DNA from: Fimbriimonas ginsengisoli Gsoil 348
GTDB taxonomy: Bacteria > Armatimonadota > Fimbriimonadia > Fimbriimonadales > Fimbriimonadaceae
Direction of reading: 5' to 3'
Assembly: GCA_945881865.1 (NCBI GenBank)
Contig: CAMCVK010000013.1
Location: 18,838 to 82,837, forward strand
DNA length: 64,000 nucleotides
Part shown: positions 49,914 through 58,483 of the stretch, one piece after another
Numbering within the stretch: the first letter of the stretch is position 1
Layout: each line of letters starts with the position of its first letter
Made by a program: the position numbers and the translations under genes
The notes under the pieces: model-generated
Databases searched by the model: none
The model's input: only the letters and a program-made list of their open reading frames with translations
What the model was told of the DNA's origin: nothing

Positions 49914-51496
49914 AACGGCGACGCGGTGAGCTTGAACTCAATGCGTACTTCGTAAGCCCTGGGCCACGGCAGCCAGATTTTCACGTCATCGATGCTGGAG
50001 AACTCGTACGAGCGGCTTCCGGCCATGAACTTGCGGCCAAAGAACTGCTCGCGGAAGTAAGAGCCAAGGTGTTTGCCCAGGTCTCGTTGCACAAAGCTAT
50101 TTAGAACGGCAAAGGATTCGCCGTTTGTTTCTTCCCGGCTAGCGTTTGGAAGGACGTCGAGCAGCCGGTAAGCCTGGGGCCGCGTGAACTTGTGGTAGGC
50201 GTAATCGTTCACGTACCGGTGCAGCAAGAACTCGTGCTGGGCGATCTCGCGCCGCAGTGGATCGATCTCCAACCGCTTGGCCAGAAGATACACGTTTGCC
50301 GCCGGGATCGACGTGCCCATGGTATTTCCGGCGGTATTCCAGCCGGCGAAACTCAGGAGCTTGCCGCCCCGGTCCGCCTGGGTCAAAAGTTCGAAAAGAC
50401 GCGGATCGGCGGTGCCATCGTTGGCCAGGTTGATGTCGGCCACGGCGACCGGCAGGCCTTGGTCGATCTCGGCACCCAATACGCTCGCAAACGTTTCAAA
50501 GCTATCCGGCCGGGGTTTTGGTGTGTTTACGAACAGCGTGTAGTCGTAGAAGCCGTCTTCGCCCATCGGCCGCGCTCCGGCGGCATAGAGCTGCTCGTCC
50601 AGGCTCTGGAAGATAGGTTTAGATTCAAAACTAGCAAATTGCTTTGCGGCCTCGGGGTCCGAGAAGACGATCCGAACTCGCGGCGTCCAGCCGTTCTGCT
50701 TCAGCAGCGCGCGCGACAAAAGGATGTTCGAGTGCTGGTCGATGCCCTCGCAAAAGAAGACGGAGCCCACCGCGCCGGTGTTCTCAGCCATCGCTTTCAG
50801 CCGGATCGTTTCCCCAACGTGCGGGCCGTACGGCTTGGCGTCATCTTGGCCGATGACGAGATAATCTAGACCGCCGCCGGCTGCGATCTCCACCAGTGCT
50901 TTCTGGACGATGAAGTTTCGACGCCGGGTGCTGCGGTACTTCGCGAGCTCGGCCTTTGGCACCGCCTCCATCTGTCGTCGCATCTCGGCCCGTGCGGTTT
51001 CGCTGCCGGTGCGTAGGGTTTTGTCCTCAAGTTCGACAAATCGCGAGAGGTTCATGCGCCAACTGGCCGACTGCCGGGTGGCGGTCGGCGCGAGACGCAT
51101 CGTCGCCGAGAACATGAAAAGCTTGATGTCCGGAGCGCGAAGCTTCAGGTTGGCAAACCGCCGCAGGCGCCGGGTAGCGGTCTCAACGCTCACGCCGCCA
51201 GCGCGGCTTTGGATCAGACCGCCGTAGGCAATCATGTCGGCCGAGGCGATAATGGCGCGCGTATTGGATAGGTCTTGCGACTCTAACCAACTCAAAATGC
51301 GCTCTGGATTTCCAGGGGTTGTGAACCTCCCCAGCGACTCGTAGGGCGGCATCCGCACGTCGGCATCGGCGATTTTGCCGATCATTTGTGCGAACTGTCC
51401 AGACGCAGGCCGGCTATCGAGCGGAACGAGGAGGATTCGTTGGCAAAGGGCCGACGACGCCAAGCAAAGCGCCAAAACGACGGCCAGAGTCCTCAC
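49910..51496 (-). CDS. DUF4127 family protein, exported
   Basis: Signal peptide; ILLVPLDSRPASGQFAQMIGKIA; AIIASADMIAYGGLIQSR, typical of DUF4127. Confidence 0.85.
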   Translation of the reverse strand: MRTLAVVLALCLASSALCQRILLVPLDSRPASGQFAQMIGKIADADVRMPPYESLGRFTTPGNPERILSWLESQDLSNTRAIIASADMIAYGGLIQSRAGGVSVETATRRLRRFANLKLRAPDIKLFMFSATMRLAPTATRQSASWRMNLSRFVELEDKTLRTGSETARAEMRRQMEAVPKAELAKYRSTRRRNFIVQKALVEIAAGGGLDYLVIGQDDAKPYGPHVGETIRLKAMAENTGAVGSVFFCEGIDQHSNILLSRALLKQNGWTPRVRIVFSDPEAAKQFASFESKPIFQSLDEQLYAAGARPMGEDGFYDYTLFVNTPKPRPDSFETFASVLGAEIDQGLPVAVADINLANDGTADPRLFELLTQADRGGKLLSFAGWNTAGNTMGTSIPAANVYLLAKRLEIDPLRREIAQHEFLLHRYVNDYAYHKFTRPQAYRLLDVLPNASREETNGESFAVLNSFVQRDLGKHLGSYFREQFFGRKFMAGSRSYEFSSIDDVKIWLPWPRAYEVRIEFKLTASPF

Positions 51497-51517
51497 CTGG
51501 ATAAGGTACCCGTGTTC

Positions 51518-52102
51518 TTACGGGGAGCTTTCAGATCGGCGGTGGATAATTGCCGCCGCAAGTTCAATTGCCCACGGATAGGCTTGGTGTTCCAGCGCGA
51601 GAACCCGGGCTGCGAGGGCCTCGGCCGTATCTTCCGGCATCACGGGGCAACGGAGTTGCAAAAGGGGAGAGCCCTCGTCATACTTGTCGTTCACGTAGTG
51701 GACGGTGCAGCCTGACTCTGACTCACCGGCAGCGATGACGGCTTCGTGAACGCGGGATCCATACATGCCTTGGCCGCCAAACTTGGGCAGAAGCGACGGA
51801 TGAATGTTTAACACTCGGCCATCGAACGTGCGGAGCACTTCAGCCGGAAGCAGACGCATGTAGCCGGCGAGGCAAACGAAGTCGACTTTGCCCAGGGCTT
51901 CGACAAGTCGGGAGCCGTACTCGTCGCCGGGGGGAACGATGCTTACCGCCAGGCCGAGATCGTGAGCGATTTGAACTGCCGGAGCGGACTCGCTCGGGGC
52001 GATGACGACGGACACGTCGGCGAAACCGGACCGCGCGATGGCAGCCATGTTGCTGCCACGGCCGCGCGGTCCTACAAGAATCCCGACTCTCGGAATATCC
52101 AT
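51518..52102 (-). CDS. purN: Phosphoribosylglycinamide formyltransferase
   Basis: GRGSNMAAI, FVCLAGYMRLL, ILNIHPSLLPKFGG, GCTVHYVNDKYDEG. Confidence 0.95.
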   Translation of the reverse strand: MDIPRVGILVGPRGRGSNMAAIARSGFADVSVVIAPSESAPAVQIAHDLGLAVSIVPPGDEYGSRLVEALGKVDFVCLAGYMRLLPAEVLRTFDGRVLNIHPSLLPKFGGQGMYGSRVHEAVIAAGESESGCTVHYVNDKYDEGSPLLQLRCPVMPEDTAEALAARVLALEHQAYPWAIELAAAIIHRRSESSP

Positions 52103-52113
52103 GTTTTGGCGCG

Positions 52114-52842
52114 TTACTTGCGCTTTTCGATGCGGATCGTCTTCACGATCACCGGAGTCACCGGCTCGTCGATATGGGTCGGCGTTTCCGCGATCTTGTT
52201 AACGACGTTCATGCCTTCGATGACCTTGCCAAATGCGGTGTATTGGCCGTCGAGGTGGGGGGCGGTTTCATGGACGATGAAGAACTGCGATCCGGCTGAG
52301 TCCGGATCCTGCGATCTGGCCATGCTCACGATTCCGGCCACGTGGCGAGTCTCATTAAATTCCGCCTTAACTTGGTAGCCCGGGCCACCCGTTCCTGCCG
52401 GTCCGTTGCCTTCGTTGCCCGGCTTCGTGTTCGGGTCGCCGCCCTGAATCATGAATCCCTTGATCACCCGATGGAATCGGGTCCCGTCGTAGAACTTCTT
52501 GTTCGCCAGCGTCGTGAAGTTCTTCACCGTGCCGGGAGCCAACTTCGAAAGGAACTCAAACTTGATGACACCCATGCTCGTGGTGACCACGGCGATGTCT
52601 GCGCCCTTACCTTTTCCAGCGGCGGCTTTCGTTTGAGGTTCAGCAGCGGGCGCGGCGGGTTCCGCCATCGGCTCTGCCGCGTCGGTTGCCTTTGCATCCA
52701 GCTCTTCCTTTGAAGAGACGGAGCCAGAACTGGAGCTAATCGCGTTGGTCGGGGACCCAGCGTCGGAAGAGCAACCAAACATCGAGAGCATCGCGATGGA
52801 TGCGGCGAGAAAGGGGAGAATTTTCATGGTTCCGGAATTCAT
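52114..52842 (-). CDS. Peptidyl-prolyl cis-trans isomerase (cyclophilin), lipoprotein
   Basis: Lipobox LSMFGCSS; FHRVIKGFMIQGGDPN, GSQFFIVHETAPHLDGQYTAFGKVIEGM. Confidence 0.93.
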   Translation of the reverse strand: MNSGTMKILPFLAASIAMLSMFGCSSDAGSPTNAISSSSGSVSSKEELDAKATDAAEPMAEPAAPAAEPQTKAAAGKGKGADIAVVTTSMGVIKFEFLSKLAPGTVKNFTTLANKKFYDGTRFHRVIKGFMIQGGDPNTKPGNEGNGPAGTGGPGYQVKAEFNETRHVAGIVSMARSQDPDSAGSQFFIVHETAPHLDGQYTAFGKVIEGMNVVNKIAETPTHIDEPVTPVIVKTIRIEKRK

Positions 52843-52851
52843 TACGCCAAA

Positions 52852-53370
52852 TTAGATTGCGGTAATCAGCTCAGCCGACTCGATAATTGCCGGATTTTCG
52901 GGCAGCGGACGGTCGCTTCGGTCGCGCTTCAGGGCAACGATCTTGTCGGCAACGTCCATGCCGGTTACGACCTCGCCAAAGGCGGTGTACTGGTTGTCAA
53001 GGTGCGTCGAGGTCGCGACCATCAAGAAGAACTGCGATCCGGCGCTGTTCGGGTCTTGTGCTCGGGCAGCGCTAAGAATGCCGCGCACGTGCTTGGTATC
53101 GTTGAACTCCTGCTTTAGCTTGTAGCCCGCGTCTCCGGTTCCGGCCGGACCTTTCTTCTCGTTGCCAGGCTTCGTGTTCGGGCAGCCGCCCTGAATCATG
53201 AAGCCAGGGATCACGCGGTGAAAGTGGATTCCGTTGTAGAAGCCCTCTTTAACGAGCTTCTGGAACGCTTCCACGTGGCGCGGGGCCTTATCGCTGAAAA
53301 AGCGAAGCGTGATGTCGCCGAGATTGGTGTGAAAGACGGCCAAAGTTTCGCCAGGAGTCGGAAGCGTCAT
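52852..53370 (-). CDS. Peptidyl-prolyl cis-trans isomerase (cyclophilin)
   Basis: FHRVIPGFMIQGGCPN, GSQFFLMVATSTHLDNQYTAFGEVVTGMDV. Confidence 0.93.
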   Translation of the reverse strand: MTLPTPGETLAVFHTNLGDITLRFFSDKAPRHVEAFQKLVKEGFYNGIHFHRVIPGFMIQGGCPNTKPGNEKKGPAGTGDAGYKLKQEFNDTKHVRGILSAARAQDPNSAGSQFFLMVATSTHLDNQYTAFGEVVTGMDVADKIVALKRDRSDRPLPENPAIIESAELITAI

Positions 53371-53387
53371 GGCCTAAGGGTACCGCT

Positions 53388-54200
53388 TCACTGGCCAAAC
53401 AAAATTTTGTCCAGCCCAATCGTCAAGCCCTGACGGCCCAAGACCGACCGAACCGAAATCTTTACGCCGGCCATAAAGCTCACGCGGTCCGTGCTGTCGT
53501 GCCGAATCGTGAGGATCTCGCCCGGTCCGCCAAACAGCACCTGCTGGTGCGCCAAAAAGCCGGGCATCCGCACCGAGTGCACGTGGATACCGTTCTTCTC
53601 GGCGCCGCGCGCCCCGGCAAGCTTAAGGGTTTCCCGTGGTTTTTTGGTGGGTTCTTCGGTTCGAGCCTTAGCGATAAGATCCAAAGTCAGCATCGCGGTC
53701 CCGCTTGGCGCGTCCTCTTTCCGCTCGTGATGCATTTCGATGATCTCGGCGTCTGGCATCCACCGCGAGGCCATTTCGGCAAACTTCATCATCAGCACCG
53801 CGCCAACGGCGAAGTTCGGAACTACAAGCCCAGGTTGGGAGTGCTTTTCGCAAGTCTCCCGTAGAGAGGCCATATCGTTGGCGTCCAACCCGGTGCAGCC
53901 GATGACAAAGGCAGCTCCGCGCTTGGCGGCACTTTCGGCATGGGTTGCCGCGCAGCTATGGTGCGAGAGGTCCACGACGACATCCGCAGGGGAAGTATCG
54001 AGCGAGGCGCCGAGCTTGTTCGAAAAAGTGAGGTCCGGTGCCTTGGGTCCGGCCACTGCGCGGGCGTTCTCCCCAACGCGCGACCGTGAGATTGCCGCTA
54101 CGACCCGGAAGCCTGGATCGGAACCCAGGGCCCGCAGAATCTCCTGCCCCATGCGTCCCGAGGCCCCGACGACCGCCACTCGAATGGGTGCCTGTTCCAT
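53388..54200 (-). CDS. dapB: 4-hydroxy-tetrahydrodipicolinate reductase
   Basis: RVAVVGASGRMGQEILRAL, VVDLSHH, IIEMHHERKEDAPSGTA. Confidence 0.95.
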   Translation of the reverse strand: MEQAPIRVAVVGASGRMGQEILRALGSDPGFRVVAAISRSRVGENARAVAGPKAPDLTFSNKLGASLDTSPADVVVDLSHHSCAATHAESAAKRGAAFVIGCTGLDANDMASLRETCEKHSQPGLVVPNFAVGAVLMMKFAEMASRWMPDAEIIEMHHERKEDAPSGTAMLTLDLIAKARTEEPTKKPRETLKLAGARGAEKNGIHVHSVRMPGFLAHQQVLFGGPGEILTIRHDSTDRVSFMAGVKISVRSVLGRQGLTIGLDKILFGQ

Positions 54201-54223
54201 TTTTGGGTTTTACCTTCGAATGG

Positions 54224-54853
54224 CTACCGTCGCTCCCAGCGAATTCCGGCCGAGTCGGCCACGTAGAGCGGGTTGCCGTTGTCGTCCAGGTAGGAAGTCA
54301 CGGTGCGGTCGCCCACCTTGAGTACCGTCTTGTGGGCCAAAGTTCGCGGCGAGTTCGGCAGGGCAAATTTGCCGGTATAGGTGGTCTCGGCTTGTTCCCA
54401 GGCGAGCTTTTCGATGCTGAATACGACGCTGCGCTCCGTTTGGCCGACGGTCGGCGGGTCGCGGAGAAACCAGAACTCGGCTGGGTTGTTCTTCTTGGCG
54501 ACGTCGATAAAGCTGACCACCTGAACGGTTCGTTCTCCGTCGGCCTCGGAGGTGATCCGCGCATCTTCGTCGTTGAATGTGACCAGCACGGACCGAACTT
54601 TTTTGCCATCGACCCGCTGGTCCACCGATTTTCGGACGGCGCGGCCGCGCGAGTCGTACTGGCTTTTCTGCAAAACCACGCTCGTTGCTAGTTCGAGCCG
54701 GATGTCCAGCATCTTTCCGCCATCGGCCAGCCTCTTTTGGCTGAATCGGGCACGGCCAATCGGACGCTGCTCGACGAACAGCTGGAATTCAATCCCGACC
54801 GGTACGACCGGAACTTGGCCAACGGTCGCGGCGAGAAAGGCGAAGGCTAACAC
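54224..54853 (-). CDS. Hypothetical exported protein
   Basis: 209-aa ORF with signal peptide, beta-rich; 7-bp overlap with neighbour. Confidence 0.65.
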   Translation of the reverse strand: MLAFAFLAATVGQVPVVPVGIEFQLFVEQRPIGRARFSQKRLADGGKMLDIRLELATSVVLQKSQYDSRGRAVRKSVDQRVDGKKVRSVLVTFNDEDARITSEADGERTVQVVSFIDVAKKNNPAEFWFLRDPPTVGQTERSVVFSIEKLAWEQAETTYTGKFALPNSPRTLAHKTVLKVGDRTVTSYLDDNGNPLYVADSAGIRWERR

Positions 54854-55803
54854 AGTAATTGAGACGCGCGAAGGCCGGAATCGAACGCTTCTTCAAGGCG
54901 GCCCGCGCTCACGCCGTCTCCGGCAATGATGAGGCGGCTACCGGGCGGATTCACCGTTTCGAAGTCGGCGGTGGTGTCTGGCTGGGCATATTTCCACTTC
55001 ATCACGTCGGCGGCGGCTGGAACCCGATAGGTCGCGCCGAACAGCGCTTCTACATATCGAGAAATGTCCACGATGAGCTCGTTCGGCGAATCGGCGTAAT
55101 GGTCGAATGAATACTGGCGGCTCATCTGCACCACGACCGCAGGGGCGCGTTCGGGGGCTTTCACGCTCTCGATGGACATCCAGGTCATCGGGTGAACTTG
55201 GGTCGGGTCAAGAATGGCAAAGTAGGGCGTTTCGGGCAAGGGCGTGTCGTAGCCCAGGGCGATGCACAAGTTCGAGCGGTAGCGGGCCGAGGCAATAGGG
55301 CGGCTCTCGTCCAGCGTCCAAAGCAGCGCGGCCGTCTGCGGAATCGGGGCTGTCAGAATGATGGCGTCGAAGTGCATCCCGCCAATTCGATAGCCTTCGC
55401 CTGCTCGCGAAATGCGTTCGATTTCGACCTCCGGACGCATATCGATGCCGTCCGCAAGGAGCTTGGGAAGCGTGTTCATTCCGTTTCGGTAGGTATAGCG
55501 AGGAACCGTCCGGGAAGGGTCTCCCGCCTCCGGTATCAGGTTTCGATGCAGATAGATCGGCTTTTCCACCGGGATCAGTTCATCGGTCGGCAGCTCATTC
55601 AGCATCAGACGTTCGATCGCCTTGCCGCGCGGGGCAATGCTTGTGGCACCGGTATCCCAAACAAAGCCGTTCGAACGACGGGTTGAACACCGACCTCCGG
55701 GCCCCCGGCTCTTTTCGAAAACAACCACTTTGGCCCCGCGTTGTTGCAAATCTCGGGCCGCTGCGAGCCCAGAAATGCCCGCCCCAACGATGCCAACCCT
55801 CAT
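54847..55803 (-). CDS. FAD-dependent amine oxidoreductase (renalase-like)
   Basis: MRVGIVGAGISGLAAARDLQQRGAKVVVFEKSRGPGGRCSTRR; C-terminal LIIAGDGVSAGRLEEAFDSG. Confidence 0.87.
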   Translation of the reverse strand: MRVGIVGAGISGLAAARDLQQRGAKVVVFEKSRGPGGRCSTRRSNGFVWDTGATSIAPRGKAIERLMLNELPTDELIPVEKPIYLHRNLIPEAGDPSRTVPRYTYRNGMNTLPKLLADGIDMRPEVEIERISRAGEGYRIGGMHFDAIILTAPIPQTAALLWTLDESRPIASARYRSNLCIALGYDTPLPETPYFAILDPTQVHPMTWMSIESVKAPERAPAVVVQMSRQYSFDHYADSPNELIVDISRYVEALFGATYRVPAAADVMKWKYAQPDTTADFETVNPPGSRLIIAGDGVSAGRLEEAFDSGLRASQLLC

Positions 55804-57014
55804 TGCAATAGCCTACGCAATACGGCCTTGGCGCATTTCTCGCCACTAGCGATTGCGCCGTCAATTGAGCCGTTTTCCGTATATTCGCCCGCCAAGTAAA
55901 CGCCCGGGATCTTGGTTTCGGTGGTCGAAAGAGAATCGCGAAAGTTTGGTGGTTGCGGCATCTGCGCATTCAGAACACGGTAGGTTCGCAGGTGCCGAAG
56001 TGATTTCGCCTTTGGCAGCCAGGCGGTCAGCTCTCCAAGAATCGTGGCCTCGGGCGGCGCTTCGTCACCCAAAACCGTCGCCGAAATGAGCGAGCCGCCG
56101 TTCGGCGCGAGGCCGGGAGCCACGTTCGAAAGGATCGCGACCTCGTTGATGAAACCGGTTTGTTCTCCGTTCAAAATCAAATGACTCTCTTCCGTTGGGG
56201 CATGGGCGGTGGAAAAATAGTAGCAGGTTGAGGTCTTGCCCGGGTTACCTGGCTCGACGTTGGTCAGTCGTCGGGATGTGGCAACGTCCGTGGCGATCAC
56301 GATCGCCGAAGAAGAGAGGGTTTCTCCGCTCTCCAGCCGAACGCCATCAGGAAGGAGGGCGGCAACCGGTGAAAAGGTTCGCACCATCGTGCGGGTTAAC
56401 GATTTTTCAAGCTGTATCGGGATGGCCTCGATGCCGACGTTGGGCAGCGTGGCGCTGCCTTCGCCCAGCATTTTGAAGATGAACCGCATTTGGTTGGCCG
56501 AGAAAGCGAGCGAGCGGTCCAAGAAAATTCCTCCGAAAAATGGCCGGGCAAATCGGTTGATGTAGGCGGCGCTGAAGCCGAACTCCTGGAGGAACGCCTC
56601 GGCGGTCCGGTCGGTCGCCTTCTCAATTTCGACCTGAGATTGCCCTCGGAGTTCGGCCTGGAGCCGCAGTGTCAGCAGCTTGTCCTTGAAGCCAAATAGG
56701 CGGGAGCGCACCGTGGTCCAAGGCTTGCGCTTGTCGATCAGGTACGAATCGCCGCGATAGCGAACCCGCGCCCCGGCAGGAAATTGTCGCAGGTCAAGCG
56801 CGTCGTAGTCCAGGAACCGAGCCGCGTTCGGGTACGCGTCCAGAAAGATTTGGAAACCACGGTCCAAGCGGAAGCCACTCACCTCGTCAGTCTTTAGCCG
56901 CCCTCCAACCCGGTCGGTTGCCTCCAAAAGCACGACCGGCACGTCGGCGTCGTTGAGCACCTTCGCGCAGGTTAACCCGGCCAATCCGCCGCCAGCGATG
57001 ATAACCGGATTCAT
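55800..57014 (-). CDS. FAD-dependent oxidoreductase (protoporphyrinogen oxidase/phytoene desaturase-like)
   Basis: VIIAGGGLAGLTCAKVLNDADVPVVLLEATDRVGGRLKTD; GVYLAGEYTENGSIDGAIASGEKCA. Confidence 0.88.
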   Translation of the reverse strand: MNPVIIAGGGLAGLTCAKVLNDADVPVVLLEATDRVGGRLKTDEVSGFRLDRGFQIFLDAYPNAARFLDYDALDLRQFPAGARVRYRGDSYLIDKRKPWTTVRSRLFGFKDKLLTLRLQAELRGQSQVEIEKATDRTAEAFLQEFGFSAAYINRFARPFFGGIFLDRSLAFSANQMRFIFKMLGEGSATLPNVGIEAIPIQLEKSLTRTMVRTFSPVAALLPDGVRLESGETLSSSAIVIATDVATSRRLTNVEPGNPGKTSTCYYFSTAHAPTEESHLILNGEQTGFINEVAILSNVAPGLAPNGGSLISATVLGDEAPPEATILGELTAWLPKAKSLRHLRTYRVLNAQMPQPPNFRDSLSTTETKIPGVYLAGEYTENGSIDGAIASGEKCAKAVLRRLLQ

Positions 57015-57062
57015 AGGTCCAGGTTACCGCTGTAACCGAGTGGTCCCAGGTAAACCGGTTAG

Positions 57063-57857
57063 ATGTCGGTAGATCTGAGCGAAACCAAAAAAGACGGCGG
57101 CCTGACGAAAGAGCAGGGCCAGGAAAGAACGGCCGCCCTTGGGACGGAAGCGTCGCGCTTGGCCGAGCTACTTTTTGCCGCAGGCACGCACGGGTTGCTG
57201 ATCGTGCTGCAGGGACGGGATACGAGCGGAAAGGATGGTTCGATCCGCCGAATTCTTTCGTACGTCAACGTGCAATCGACCCACGTGGTGCCGTTCAAAG
57301 TGCCGACGGAGCTGGAGCTACGGCACGATTTTCTTTGGCGAGTGCACCCTCATGCCCCCGCAAACGGGGATATCGCCATTTTTAACCGCAGCCACTACGA
57401 AGACGTGATCGCGGTTCGAGTGCATACGCTCGCGCCGGAAGCCGTCTGGCGAAAGCGTTACGCGCACATCCGCGCCTTCGAGGCGAACCTCGCCGACGCC
57501 AACGTGATCATCCTCAAATTCTTCCTGAACATTTCCGCCGAGGAGCAGGATCTGCGCCTTCGCGAAAGGGAAGAAGACGCAGTGAAGGCGTGGAAGCTGA
57601 ACGTGGGCGACTGGAAAGAGCGCGAGCTTTGGGACGCAACCACCGAGGCGTACGAAGATGCCATCCGGGAGACTTCGACCGCCGACGCGCCTTGGATCGT
57701 GGTCCCGGCCGATAAGAAGTGGTACCGCGACTTGGTGGTCGCCGAGGCTCTGGTGAATGCAATGCGGAAGCACGAGAACCATTGGCAGTCGGCCCTGGAC
57801 CGTATGGGCGCGGCCAAAAAGGCGGAACTCGCCGCCTTTCGGGCGACGAAGAAGTAG
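57063..57857 (+). CDS. Polyphosphate kinase 2 (PPK2) family protein
   Basis: LLIVLQGRDTSGKDGSIRRI (Walker A), IAIFNRSHYEDVIAVRVH, KWYRDLVVAEALVNAM. Confidence 0.92.
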   Translation: MSVDLSETKKDGGLTKEQGQERTAALGTEASRLAELLFAAGTHGLLIVLQGRDTSGKDGSIRRILSYVNVQSTHVVPFKVPTELELRHDFLWRVHPHAPANGDIAIFNRSHYEDVIAVRVHTLAPEAVWRKRYAHIRAFEANLADANVIILKFFLNISAEEQDLRLREREEDAVKAWKLNVGDWKERELWDATTEAYEDAIRETSTADAPWIVVPADKKWYRDLVVAEALVNAMRKHENHWQSALDRMGAAKKAELAAFRATKK

Positions 57858-57860
57858 GGT

Positions 57861-58463
57861 CTACTCGACGATGAGGCCGAGTTCGGCCGCCAGCAACGGG
57901 GCGATTTCGATCAATTGCACGGCGTCGATGGTTGCTCCGGCCAGCCCGCGCAAGCTCGGCAGCTTTGCGACATCGGAAGATCGCAGGTCAACCTCGGCGA
58001 TGCGGCAGGTCTCGAACGTCGCACCGGCGAGGTCGCAGTGCGAAAACTCAACGTTGAAAAGGCTCGCTCCGAAAAAATCCACCGCAATCAGCGGGACGTG
58101 AGAGAACTGGACGGTATCAAACTGAGCCGTCCGGAAGCTGGCCCGATCGGCTTTCCCACTGGAAAAAGAAACATGACGCAAAACCGATTCGGGGAACTGC
58201 GTCGCCGACAACCGGCAGTTCGTAAACGTCGCGCGATGAAAGCCGCAGTCGGTGAAGCTGGTACCCAGCAGGTCGCAGTCCTCAAACGTGACGTCCCAAA
58301 ACTGGCAGCCTTCAAAGCAACATTGCGTCCATCCGCCGCCGACAACCGAAACCCGGTTCAGGTTCAGTCGCTCCGCGGTCAGACCTTCAAGGCCCGGCTT
58401 CAAAAGCCGGACATCGAAGGTGACGCCCCCGCGCGAGGCATCCAGTTCTCCGTCCGGTAAGTT
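57861..58463 (-). CDS. Pentapeptide-repeat-like protein (start uncertain)
   Basis: Repeats CCFEGCQFWDVTFEDCDLLGTSFTDCGFHRATFTNCRLSATQF; no clear ATG/GTG start near the upstream thrS stop. Confidence 0.6.
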   Translation of the reverse strand, partial: NLPDGELDASRGGVTFDVRLLKPGLEGLTAERLNLNRVSVVGGGWTQCCFEGCQFWDVTFEDCDLLGTSFTDCGFHRATFTNCRLSATQFPESVLRHVSFSSGKADRASFRTAQFDTVQFSHVPLIAVDFFGASLFNVEFSHCDLAGATFETCRIAEVDLRSSDVAKLPSLRGLAGATIDAVQLIEIAPLLAAELGLIVE

Positions 58464-58483
58464 TGCCGGTAGGGCCGGCGACT

